From positions 1 through 64,000 of the forward strand of contig JAPFFF010000076.1 of NCBI GenBank assembly GCA_039105265.1: a DNA stretch of 64,000 bases, read 5' to 3'. The notes beneath the pieces are model-generated. The model saw nothing but the letters and a program-made list of their open reading frames with translations. It was not told the origin of the DNA and made no database searches. The position numbers and the translations under genes were made by a program. This document shows, one piece after another, positions 57,253 to 64,000 of this stretch. This DNA is from Tritrichomonas musculus (Eukaryota; Parabasalia; Tritrichomonadida; Tritrichomonadidae). Position 1 is the stretch's first letter; each line of letters begins with the position of its first letter.

Positions 57253-57603
57253 ATGTCTGAGTTAAGAGAAATAATAAAACACATTGAAGAAATACATAAA
57301 TTACTTTTGATATTAGAATCAAAACAAGAAGTAAGTGAAGAAGAAGAAACAAATGAAGAAGCAAATACAGAAGCAAACCATAAAAGAACGCGTTCAATAT
57401 TCAATTCATCAAAGTTCTTGAACAAGGATGAACGTGAAAAAGTTATACAATTTTTGGATGATAAAGTAATGAATGATATAAATAAGTTGCCAGGACATAA
57501 AAGGTGTTCATATACACAAAACTTATTGAAGGAAAAATTGAAGTTAAATGTATCATCATATATGATTAATAGATTATTGGCATTTAAGAACAACAAAGAA
57601 TAA
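57253..57603 (+). CDS. Small protein of unknown function (Maverick B)
   Basis: 116 residues. An N-terminal coiled coil (LREIIKHIEEIHKLLLILES) is followed by a Glu-rich linker and a helical basic C-terminus (NKLPGHKRCSYTQNLLKEKL), which could be a DNA-binding fold. First of a run of plus-strand genes leading to the ATPase. The start follows a TTTTTTATTTCATTGAA leader. No family recognised. Confidence 0.65.
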   Translation: MSELREIIKHIEEIHKLLLILESKQEVSEEEETNEEANTEANHKRTRSIFNSSKFLNKDEREKVIQFLDDKVMNDINKLPGHKRCSYTQNLLKEKLKLNVSSYMINRLLAFKNNKE

Positions 57604-57641
57604 AAATATCATTTAATTAATTTGTTTATTTTTGGTTTAAA

Positions 57642-57887
57642 ATGAATAGTGCAATTAAAGGTTTGAGTTGTGATACATCAGCTTTACACGCTCAGTTTCG
57701 AATAGTTAAAGACAAGATATTCAATGAATGTATGAATTCTGAAGATGATGCATTAAACGGAAAGTTTGATAAGATGATTCACATATTGTCGATATATAAA
57801 CAACTATTTAATGATATTGAATCGATTAAAATACAATTAAGAGCTATTGATGAACGTATCAAATCAGCTGAACAAATGACTTTGTAA
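57642..57887 (+). CDS. Small coiled-coil protein (Maverick B)
   Basis: 81 residues, predicted helical throughout (FDKMIHILSIYKQLFNDIES). Start after TTTATTTTTGGTTTAAA, a leader shared with neighbouring genes. Function unknown; position in the plus-strand row suggests a virion accessory protein. Confidence 0.6.
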   Translation: MNSAIKGLSCDTSALHAQFRIVKDKIFNECMNSEDDALNGKFDKMIHILSIYKQLFNDIESIKIQLRAIDERIKSAEQMTL

Positions 57888-57941
57888 ATGAATCATTGAA
57901 TGACTCATCATTAATGTTGTTTTATTTTTATTCAAACATTC

Positions 57942-58517
57942 ATGGCATTATCAAAAGCTCGTATATTAAGTAGCGAGAACGATGCATCTGTCAAAACAGA
58001 GCAGAACACAAACATTAATATAAACATCAAACCAAAGCAACCACAACCAGTTGAATATCCATCAGTTCAACCATTACCACAATCATCTCAAGCCACAAAT
58101 TTTACTATACCTCAGATGAGTGGAGTATATCAATCACAGCATCCAACAAACAACGTTTCCCTAGAAAGAGGTATCAGTGATATTGGAGCTGATATAACAG
58201 AACTTGAAACCAAAAACAAATTCCTTGAGATATTATTATCCATCTATGAAACCAATCCAATAAAAGTCAATGATTTATTGATTTGTCATTCAAATACATT
58301 AATGGAACTCATCAAATTACTAACACAAGCAGATAAAGTTGAATTGATTGTCAATGATGATTGTGCGTGTAATGGTTGCGTTTCTCGTTCCAAATATCTT
58401 TTAATTGATAGGATATTGGTGTACAAAAATAATGAATCAAATGACTTGAAATACAAATATAATAGCATTTATACCGAACTCATTAGACACAACATTTCAT
58501 TAAAAACATGTATTTAA
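57942..58517 (+). CDS. Conserved Maverick protein with N-terminal SSENDASVK motif (Maverick B)
   Basis: 191 residues, homologous to 33796-34362. The N-terminal KARILSSENDASVKTEQNTN is nearly identical to that of Maverick A. The Pro/Gln-rich middle differs. The C-terminal part (NKFLEILLSIYETNPIKVND, a CACNGC cluster, YLLIDRILVYKNN) is conserved. Lies upstream of the ATPase gene. Function unknown. Confidence 0.82.
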   Translation: MALSKARILSSENDASVKTEQNTNININIKPKQPQPVEYPSVQPLPQSSQATNFTIPQMSGVYQSQHPTNNVSLERGISDIGADITELETKNKFLEILLSIYETNPIKVNDLLICHSNTLMELIKLLTQADKVELIVNDDCACNGCVSRSKYLLIDRILVYKNNESNDLKYKYNSIYTELIRHNISLKTCI

Positions 58518-58527
58518 AAACTAATAA

Positions 58528-58659
58528 ATGATATATGAAATATTAGTTGTTTCATTATTAACAGGTTTATTTTTAGTGAAGATTGTTGAAGTATCTTTAA
58601 TGATGCCTGACAAAGAACCAGAACTCAGTGAAGAGATAAGAACAAAAATGTATTCATGA
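58528..58659 (+). CDS. Small single-pass membrane protein (Maverick B)
   Basis: 43 codons, missed by length cut-offs. The N-terminal hydrophobic stretch (IYEILVVSLLTGLFLVKIVE) would span a membrane. A short acidic tail (PDKEPELSEEIRTK) follows. It fills the gap between the SSENDASVK gene and the ATPase gene on the same strand with tight spacing. The minus-strand frame over the same bases has no support. Confidence 0.5.
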   Translation: MIYEILVVSLLTGLFLVKIVEVSLMMPDKEPELSEEIRTKMYS

Positions 58660-58683
58660 AGAGCTTTAACGAAAACTAAAGAA

Positions 58684-59628
58684 ATGAAAGGTTTCATGAA
58701 ACCCACTCAGTTTAATTACAAAGAGATTTTATTCTCTAGTGGTTCTGATTATGATGATGACCAAATGAGTTTTGCATTTGAATATGAATCATTCAAGCCA
58801 ACTGTTAATGAAACAACATTTAATATTGATGATGAGATGAATAAAGCATATCAACGCAATGAATCAAAAATAAAGAATGAATCAATCAGACCAATCGCAA
58901 ACGGTATTTATTCATATTACAATTCATTGAACATACTCGTTGGTCAGCAAGGTAAAGGAAAGAGTCATATAATGCTACGAGATGTTATTCAAATGTCTCG
59001 AATGAAGAACGCTGGCTTTCATTTAATTGTTTATGTATCACGAAACGGAACAATCAATGATGCAACATTCGAAAGCCAACGCGAATTGATACAGCTACCA
59101 ATAAAAACTGTTGCTGACAGCAATGCTGAAGAATATCTTAAACAGCTTGATTTATATAAAGAATTGTATAACAAATATTCATCAACACCAAAAATAGTAA
59201 TCGAAGGGACGGAGTCCCCTTTTGCGAAGCAAAATGAAAAGAAGTTAAACGATATGTTTGAGTTTCTTCATATCAATAAACTAGGTCAACCAAATAAACC
59301 ACTAAATACTATCATTCTTTGTGAAGACTTCTTGAAATCGAAACTAATTAAATCATCCTATTTTATCAATACCATCAGTCAGCTTCGACATAAGAATCTA
59401 ATCATATTCGTTAACATCCAGTTCTTCAAAGCTTTAACAACAGAATGGAAAAATAATGCAACATCATTCTTCATCTTTAGTGGTTATTCACGACAGAAAC
59501 TCGGCTACATATATCAACAAGTTCCATTTCCAATAGATTTCGAAGAGCTATGGAATCGATACAGAACAATGAAAGCACATCAATTCGTTTTAATCAATGT
59601 TCGAACTAATAACCTTTCATTCATCTAA
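58684..59628 (+). CDS. Packaging ATPase (Maverick B)
   Basis: 314 residues. Walker A GQQGKGKS (about 86), Walker B NTIILCEDF (about 217) and SQLRHKNLIIFVNIQF (sensor region) mark an A32/FtsK-HerA-like ATPase. Homologous to the Maverick A ATPase but longer at both ends, with an N-terminal extension of about 35 residues and an intact C-terminal strand. It ends with 12 bp overlap against the convergent 154-residue ORF. Expected to translocate element DNA into capsids. Confidence 0.9.
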   Translation: MKGFMKPTQFNYKEILFSSGSDYDDDQMSFAFEYESFKPTVNETTFNIDDEMNKAYQRNESKIKNESIRPIANGIYSYYNSLNILVGQQGKGKSHIMLRDVIQMSRMKNAGFHLIVYVSRNGTINDATFESQRELIQLPIKTVADSNAEEYLKQLDLYKELYNKYSSTPKIVIEGTESPFAKQNEKKLNDMFEFLHINKLGQPNKPLNTIILCEDFLKSKLIKSSYFINTISQLRHKNLIIFVNIQFFKALTTEWKNNATSFFIFSGYSRQKLGYIYQQVPFPIDFEELWNRYRTMKAHQFVLINVRTNNLSFI

Positions 59629-60081
59629 TACAATTTGTTGTTGAACACCAACAAACAGCTGTGGTGTATTGATATTATATTTTTGTCTCATTTGTTCAAT
59701 CAATTCCTTTGTTTTCTTATCTGTTGCTTTCCTTATGCTGTAATTATAATACTTATATTCTTTGAATGATTGTTCTTCACTTGAACCTTCAACGAAGAAT
59801 TCAATGGATGTTGTTGATATTCTTCTTCTAACATTTGATGTAAGTGTTATGTATTCAAGACCGAGTTCAACAATCTTATCATGATAGAATCGTTTGAATT
59901 CATTCTCTTTGTTCTTCAATGATATGTACATCACTTTAGCTTTATATGTAGCCTTTCCACTTGGTATTGGATATCTATCACACAATATTGAGAAATCACA
60001 TTGTTTAAACTTCTCTGTTTCATCCAGCATATCAATCAATGAATTGATGTAATCATAAACCTTTGGTGTTGACATTTTCAT
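59617..60081 (-). CDS. Protein of unknown function (Maverick B)
   Basis: 154 residues, start at MKMSTPKVYDYINSLIDMLD. Mixed charged sequence with KAKVMYISLKNKENEFKRFY and a basic segment (NVRRRISTTSIEFFVEG). I see no protease triad or other known motif. No homolog in the visible part of Maverick A. Start preceded by TTTATTTTTATTTTTAATTAA. Confidence 0.6.
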   Translation of the reverse strand: MKMSTPKVYDYINSLIDMLDETEKFKQCDFSILCDRYPIPSGKATYKAKVMYISLKNKENEFKRFYHDKIVELGLEYITLTSNVRRRISTTSIEFFVEGSSEEQSFKEYKYYNYSIRKATDKKTKELIEQMRQKYNINTPQLFVGVQQQIVLDE

Positions 60082-60109
60082 TTAATTAAAAATAAAAATA
60101 AATTTAATG

Positions 60110-60340
60110 ATATGTATCATATGAAACAATTAGTATCACATGAGGAAATAGGTATCACATGAGATAAAAGGTATCACATGAGGAAAAAGGTAGCTTATGA
60201 GGAAAAAGGTAGCTTATGAGGAAAAAGGTAGCTTATGAGGAAAAAGGTAGCTTATGAGGAAAAAGGTAGCTTATGAGGAAAAAGGTAGCTTATGAGGAAA
60301 AAGGTATCACACTAAATAAAAGGTATCACATGAGTCATCA
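60110..60340 (+). repeat. 19-bp tandem repeat array (Maverick B)
   Basis: About a dozen units of GGTAGCTTATGAGGAAAAA, with outer variants reading GGTATCACATGAGGAAAAA. It lies between the last minus-strand gene and the CAA-rich array, close to the right end of the element. Not coding. Confidence 0.9.
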
Positions 60341-60344
60341 ACAA

Positions 60345-61146
60345 GATATTCAACAATAACAACAAGATTTTCAACAACAACATGGTTCTTCAACAACAAG
60401 ATTTTTCAACAACAACATGGTTCTTCAACAACAAGATTTTTCAACAACAACATGGTTCTTCAACAACAAGATTTTTCAACAACAACATGGTTCTTCAACA
60501 ACAACAAGATTTTTCAACAACAACAAGATTTTTCAACAACAACAACAAGGTTTTTCAACAACAACAAGGTTCTTCAACAACAAGATTTTTCAACAACAAC
60601 ATGGTTCTTCAACAACAACAAGATTTTTCAACAACAACAACAAGATTTTTCAACAACAACAACAAGGTTTTTCAACAACAACAAGGTTCTTCAACAACAA
60701 CAAGGTTTTTCAACAACAACATGGTTCTTCAACAACAACATGGTTCTTCAACAACAACATGGTTCTTCAACAACAACATGGTTCTTCAACAACAAGATTT
60801 TTCAACAACAACATGGTTCTTCAACAACAACATGGTTCTTCAACAACAACAAGGTTTTTCAACAACAACAAGGTTTTTCAACAACAACATGGTTCTTCAA
60901 CAACAACATGGTTCTTCAACAACAACATGGTTCTTCAACAACAACATGGTTCTTCAACAACAAGATTTTTCAACAACAACATGGTTCTTCAACAACAACA
61001 TGGTTCTTCAACAACAACATGGTTTTTCAACAACAACAAGGTTTTTCAACAACAACATGGTTCTTCAACAACAACATGGTTCTTCAACAACAACATGGTT
61101 CTTCAACAACAACATGGTTCTTCAACAACAACATGGTTCTTTATAA
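60345..61146 (+). repeat. CAA-rich minisatellite of about 16-22 bp units (Maverick B)
   Basis: About 800 bp of units such as ATGGTTCTTCAACAACAAC and AAGATTTTTCAACAACAAC. Because the commonest unit is 19 bp, which is not a multiple of three, and contains no stop, all three plus frames stay open and give the same cyclic peptide. I treat the three long frames as artefacts of the repeat. 61147-61420 behind the array holds a GC-richer patch (61180-61290) but no gene. Confidence 0.9.
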
Positions 61147-61420
61147 ATAAAATTTTTTTTCCTAACCAGCTAGCTTTTCAGGCGTTCGACAACGTTTCTG
61201 ATGACCTTTAGCATTCTCATTGACTACCAGAACTGGCTACGTTCCAGCTTGTCTCGATGTCGTTTCGGTCTCGCCCCGATTTCAGAATTAAATAATAATA
61301 ATATTTTTTATCTTTGCTATATACAAATATTTTTTAAAAATAATTTTTTATTTTCGCAAATTCTAAAAACAATATAAAACAAGTATAAATATATTAGGAA
61401 TAATAAATAAACACAAACTG

Positions 61421-61667
61421 CATCAGCTTGAGAATGAATTAAATGAACTGTCTAATAAATGAACATCAATTGATGGTAATCATTAAATGAGTTCATATTA
61501 TTTTTGTTCATTAGTCGTGTTGACGGCGGGCTTTAGCCTGACGGAAACCGACTGATATATACTACTAAAACAAGTTCAAAGATGTAAATTCTAAAATGAA
61601 GATTCAAAAGTGGCGACCGTCAATCTCAATTTTATCTCACCCCACCAAATCAACACCCTTACTCTCT
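61421..61667 (-). repeat. Right terminal inverted repeat of Maverick B
   Basis: Reverse complement of 40384-40630, 247 of 247 bases by eye. Its inner end repeats the 3' end of the 75-residue coiled-coil gene. Its outer end supplies the last two codons and the stop for the small minor-capsid candidate of Maverick A. Confidence 0.93.
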
Positions 61668-61895
61668 TACGACATTTCTGACCCCAATTGCATTTGTTCC
61701 GCTGCTATTTTTGTCTCCATTTGCCCAAGAATCTGCTTTGTCTGCAAAATAGCCTATAGTATTGAGAACATTTCCGACTGTACCACCGAAGACTGGAGCT
61801 ACTGCTTTTGCTACTTTGGATACTATTGGTGCTGCTTTACTTACGACATTTTTAACGCCTTTTGCTATCTTTTTGAAGAAACTTCCGAAAGCCAT
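61659..61895 (-). CDS. Small amphipathic minor-capsid candidate, 3' end altered (Maverick A)
   Basis: 78 residues from MAFGSFFKKIAKGVKNVVSK; an in-frame ATG 63 bp upstream overlaps the start region of the capsid gene and is less likely. Gly/Ala/Val-rich amphipathic helices (APIVSKVAKAVAPVFGGTVG) match the style and position of the Maverick B protein at 41536-41790. The last codons (RE and stop) lie in the terminal repeat of Maverick B, so the native C-terminus may have been cut. Divergent from the capsid gene with 42 bp between. Confidence 0.65.
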   Translation of the reverse strand: MAFGSFFKKIAKGVKNVVSKAAPIVSKVAKAVAPVFGGTVGNVLNTIGYFADKADSWANGDKNSSGTNAIGVRNVVRE

Positions 61896-61937
61896 GATTT
61901 TGAATTCGTGGAAAAAGATACTTTTTTTGAAACTGAA

Positions 61938-63866
61938 ATGACATACTACAACGCTCAAACCAAGAATTTAGGAAATGATGAAGGTGACGTACTCGGGTTC
62001 TTCCAAAATAAGATGCGCAATTTAATACAGAAAAACGGTGGCGACAATTCTTTCTCATTCATTATGGAAGAGTTTAAAGACAAAGACGCTCCACTCCCTG
62101 TTGGAACCAAGACCAGAATCAAGCTCACACATTCAGGACACACAATAACACAAATAGAAAAATCATTCTCAACTATACTCCTCGACTTCAGAATTAAATT
62201 GTCAGACCCTATAGATGTTTCAGCAGATAAGAACAAACTCATGAAAATCTTCGTGGGCTTCAAAAATGCTGTGGAATTCTATGAGGACTGTAGATTCTGG
62301 ATAAATGACAAACTCCTCTCTGCATACAGGCAAGATGAACTACAAAGGGAATCATTTGCGTATAACAGTATCAAGCCTAGAGATGCCAAAGCTTCTAGTA
62401 AATTCAGTCATAGTATCTGGGAAAACGTTGCACAATACTCACCATCTGTCTGTGGAACCTACATTGATTTAGTAGACATTGCTGATGGACAGCCACATAC
62501 ATTCACTATTGAACTCACAATTCCATTTACAGATCAACTTGTACTTCAGGCTTGGCAACTCTACCCTAATGCTATCTGTGGTGAAATAGAAGAGGAAGTC
62601 AAAACAAGTCTTCGCGCAATGGTCTGGTGTCAAGTAAATCCAAATATTGTAAAAGAAACATTGCAGTTCTTGGAGGATAAAGAAATTACAGAACAAATTC
62701 CAGCAGTAGTTCCAATCTCACGCAAGTTCACACAAGTAGGTAGACCATCAAATATAGTCGTTCATTACTCAGAAAAGCCAGCATCAAATCAAGTCTTACA
62801 CATTAAGTACCAAAGACTACACGCAGGAAAAGCTTACACAGATACAGATCCAGCAAGTAGGGCAGACACACATAATGATGAAGCAGAACCTTTGACGATA
62901 GACTTCCATTATACAGAAGCCGACTACACTAAATATGGAGTAACAAAGGAAGACATCAATAAAGCTTCATTTGCGATTATGATAGCTGCTGCCAATCCTG
63001 ATTATGTTCTCAATGCTGGAGATGATGTGAAAATCATAAGTGAAGAAGTAGAAGGTGCTTTAATTACTGATGTTAAGAAGAGCGACGACAATATCAACCT
63101 CAGTGTTGGAAAAATCACCCTTGATGTCCTCGGTGGCACAATACAATTGGGACGTAGCAACTTGGCAGGATTTGGACTAAAAGAAGAAACATATCAAGGT
63201 TTAGTTCGAGAATTACAAACACCATTGCTAGTACCTGCGCAAGAACTAACTCGAGAAATCTTTGAGGGAAGCGCAAAGGTAAATGGTCTTGAAATCTCTA
63301 AGTCTGTACCTCTTCGTAACGCCACTAACATTACCATGATGTTTCCAAAATCGCCGGCAGACATCACCTGCTTTGATAATATTATGTACAGAAATGTTCA
63401 GCTCATCGTAAATAAAAGAACATACCCAGATACTGAATTCAGTGATACGTGTGCAGCAAGGTTCTACCAACATCAACTTATTGCAAATGAACTCGACGGA
63501 ACTTTAGAAGCAACCCAAGAATTTGAGGACTCCTTCACGCAACCTCTTAATGATCCCGTTACTGGAAAGCGTTACACCAATTGCAGGAGTGATGGTACTT
63601 CTTTTGGTATCAATTTCCAAATGGAGAGAAGTAATGCTGGCTATGTCTTTGATGGTATCGATACGGGCTCAACATCTATTACAGTCACATTTAGAGGACA
63701 ACCAATGTACCAAGGAGAGAACGACACATACTTTATACCAGACCCTGACTATCCAGATCAACACCCACCTGCACCAGAAGCTTGGATTTGCAGCGATACA
63801 TACTGGACATGGAGCACAAATGGTGTAGAGTATTATGCTGTAGGTGTCCCTGCTGGATATGAGTAA
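61938..63866 (+). CDS. Major capsid protein candidate (Maverick A)
   Basis: 642 residues from MTYYNAQTKNLGNDEGDVLG, which aligns with the start of the Maverick B protein (41840-43783). The frame is open back to 61596 but the extra part reads antisense through the minor-capsid candidate and the terminal repeat, so I rejected it. Conserved blocks: HSIWENVAQYSPSVCGTYID, LQAWQLYPNAICGEI, NATNITMMFPKSPADITCFD, QEFEDSFTQPLNDPVTGKRY. Presumed double-jelly-roll capsid shell protein. This confirms that Maverick A resumes here. Confidence 0.8.
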   Translation: MTYYNAQTKNLGNDEGDVLGFFQNKMRNLIQKNGGDNSFSFIMEEFKDKDAPLPVGTKTRIKLTHSGHTITQIEKSFSTILLDFRIKLSDPIDVSADKNKLMKIFVGFKNAVEFYEDCRFWINDKLLSAYRQDELQRESFAYNSIKPRDAKASSKFSHSIWENVAQYSPSVCGTYIDLVDIADGQPHTFTIELTIPFTDQLVLQAWQLYPNAICGEIEEEVKTSLRAMVWCQVNPNIVKETLQFLEDKEITEQIPAVVPISRKFTQVGRPSNIVVHYSEKPASNQVLHIKYQRLHAGKAYTDTDPASRADTHNDEAEPLTIDFHYTEADYTKYGVTKEDINKASFAIMIAAANPDYVLNAGDDVKIISEEVEGALITDVKKSDDNINLSVGKITLDVLGGTIQLGRSNLAGFGLKEETYQGLVRELQTPLLVPAQELTREIFEGSAKVNGLEISKSVPLRNATNITMMFPKSPADITCFDNIMYRNVQLIVNKRTYPDTEFSDTCAARFYQHQLIANELDGTLEATQEFEDSFTQPLNDPVTGKRYTNCRSDGTSFGINFQMERSNAGYVFDGIDTGSTSITVTFRGQPMYQGENDTYFIPDPDYPDQHPPAPEAWICSDTYWTWSTNGVEYYAVGVPAGYE

Positions 63867-63951
63867 GTGGTGGAATCTCATTAATGTTGACTTTTGATGA
63901 TTTTTATTTTTGTTTAATTATTTTTGAATTTTATCTCATGTACAAAAATAG

Positions 63952-64000
63952 ATGACAACAGAAATGACAAACTCAAGAATAACAATAACACCGAAGAACA
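63952..64000 (+). CDS. Start of a further Maverick A gene, truncated by the window
   Basis: An ATG in an A-rich context (ATGACAACAGAAATGACAAA) opens a frame that runs to the window edge (MTTEMTNSRITITPKN). It is preceded by T-rich leader sequence like that of other Maverick genes (TTTTTATTTTTGTTTAATTA). Too short to identify. Confidence 0.35.
   Translation, partial: MTTEMTNSRITITPKN

Larger units (their letters stand above)
40384..61667 (+). mobile_element. Maverick/Polinton B, complete, nested in Maverick A
   Basis: 21,284 bp bounded by perfect 247-bp inverted repeats beginning AGAGAGTAAGGGTG. It carries integrase, type B polymerase, packaging ATPase, major and minor capsid candidates, fibre-like protein, HNH protein and about ten small ORFs. 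Sequence on the left of the insertion is the ATPase gene of Maverick A. On the right the small minor-capsid candidate and major capsid gene of A resume. No matching target-site duplication was seen at the borders (ACGTCT versus TACGAC). All main ORFs are intact. Confidence 0.92.
27927..64000 (+). mobile_element. Maverick/Polinton A, interrupted by Maverick B, right end outside the window
   Basis: The hallmark genes are a protein-primed type B polymerase, a retrovirus-like integrase, a packaging ATPase, and minor and major capsid candidates. The left end is placed at the AG of AGTAGTATGATAAAAAGGGT (27927), because Polinton ends start with AG and Maverick B's terminus also runs AG...AAGGGTG. 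A's sequence is 27927-40383 plus 61668 to the window edge, about 14.8 kb so far. The right terminal repeat is not visible, so the left boundary is an inference. Confidence 0.85.

Noticed and set aside
60110-61146. CRISPR array
   Set aside because: Units are contiguous without unique spacers, the repeats are low-complexity, and the genome is eukaryotic.
60382-61211. Three overlapping plus-strand frames of 232-264 codons
   Set aside because: All three are produced by a stop-free 19-bp minisatellite and encode the same cyclic Gln/Asn/Thr/Phe peptide. No leader, no unique domain.
61596-61937. N-terminal extension of the Maverick A major capsid ORF
   Set aside because: It reads antisense through the small amphipathic gene and the terminal repeat. 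The alignment with the Maverick B capsid protein starts at 61938.

Overview
The window looks like nuclear DNA of a trichomonad (parabasalid) protist. The evidence is AT-rich sequence with intron-poor genes in the standard code, DUF3447/ankyrin-like genes paired with BspA-type TpLRR genes, a large BspA-like surface protein with a C-terminal membrane anchor, and two Maverick/Polinton giant DNA transposons. I cannot fix the species by reading alone.

Left third (1-25 kb), accessory host DNA with a retrotransposon. A long non-LTR retrotransposon (4131-14273) carries one 3336-codon ORF with Myb-like domains, C2H2 fingers, reverse transcriptase and a restriction-like endonuclease. It sits directly behind an intact tRNA-Ala(UGC) gene and is flanked by a 24-bp target-site duplication that contains the 3' end of that tRNA. 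The tail of a second copy opens the window (1-1026). A block of tail, DUF3447 ORF, ankyrin/LRR ORF and tRNA-Ala is repeated at an offset of exactly 13,247 bp (1-4130 and 13248-17377), with only three differences that I could find, all near the tRNA. Further right are decayed gene remnants, a frameshifted DUF3447 gene, a degenerate tRNA-Asp-like sequence, an inverted tRNA-Ala copy and a third DUF3447 plus LRR pair.

Middle (25-28 kb): one apparently intact BspA-like surface protein gene with signal peptide, about two dozen LRRs, a Ser/Pro-rich stalk and a transmembrane anchor.

Right (about 27.9 kb to the end): two nested Mavericks. Maverick A starts near 27927 and encodes a protein-primed type B polymerase, integrase, a membrane-anchored fibre-like protein, a calcium-loop protein, a packaging ATPase and, beyond 61.67 kb, a small amphipathic minor-capsid candidate and a major-capsid candidate. 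It runs off the window. Maverick B (40384-61667, with perfect 247-bp terminal inverted repeats) is inserted inside A at the 3' end of A's ATPase gene. B is a full-length element with its own capsid, integrase, fibre-like, HNH, polymerase and ATPase genes and many small ORFs. Several gene families occur in both elements, which lets each support the other. I recognised no adenovirus-type maturation protease in B or in the visible part of A.
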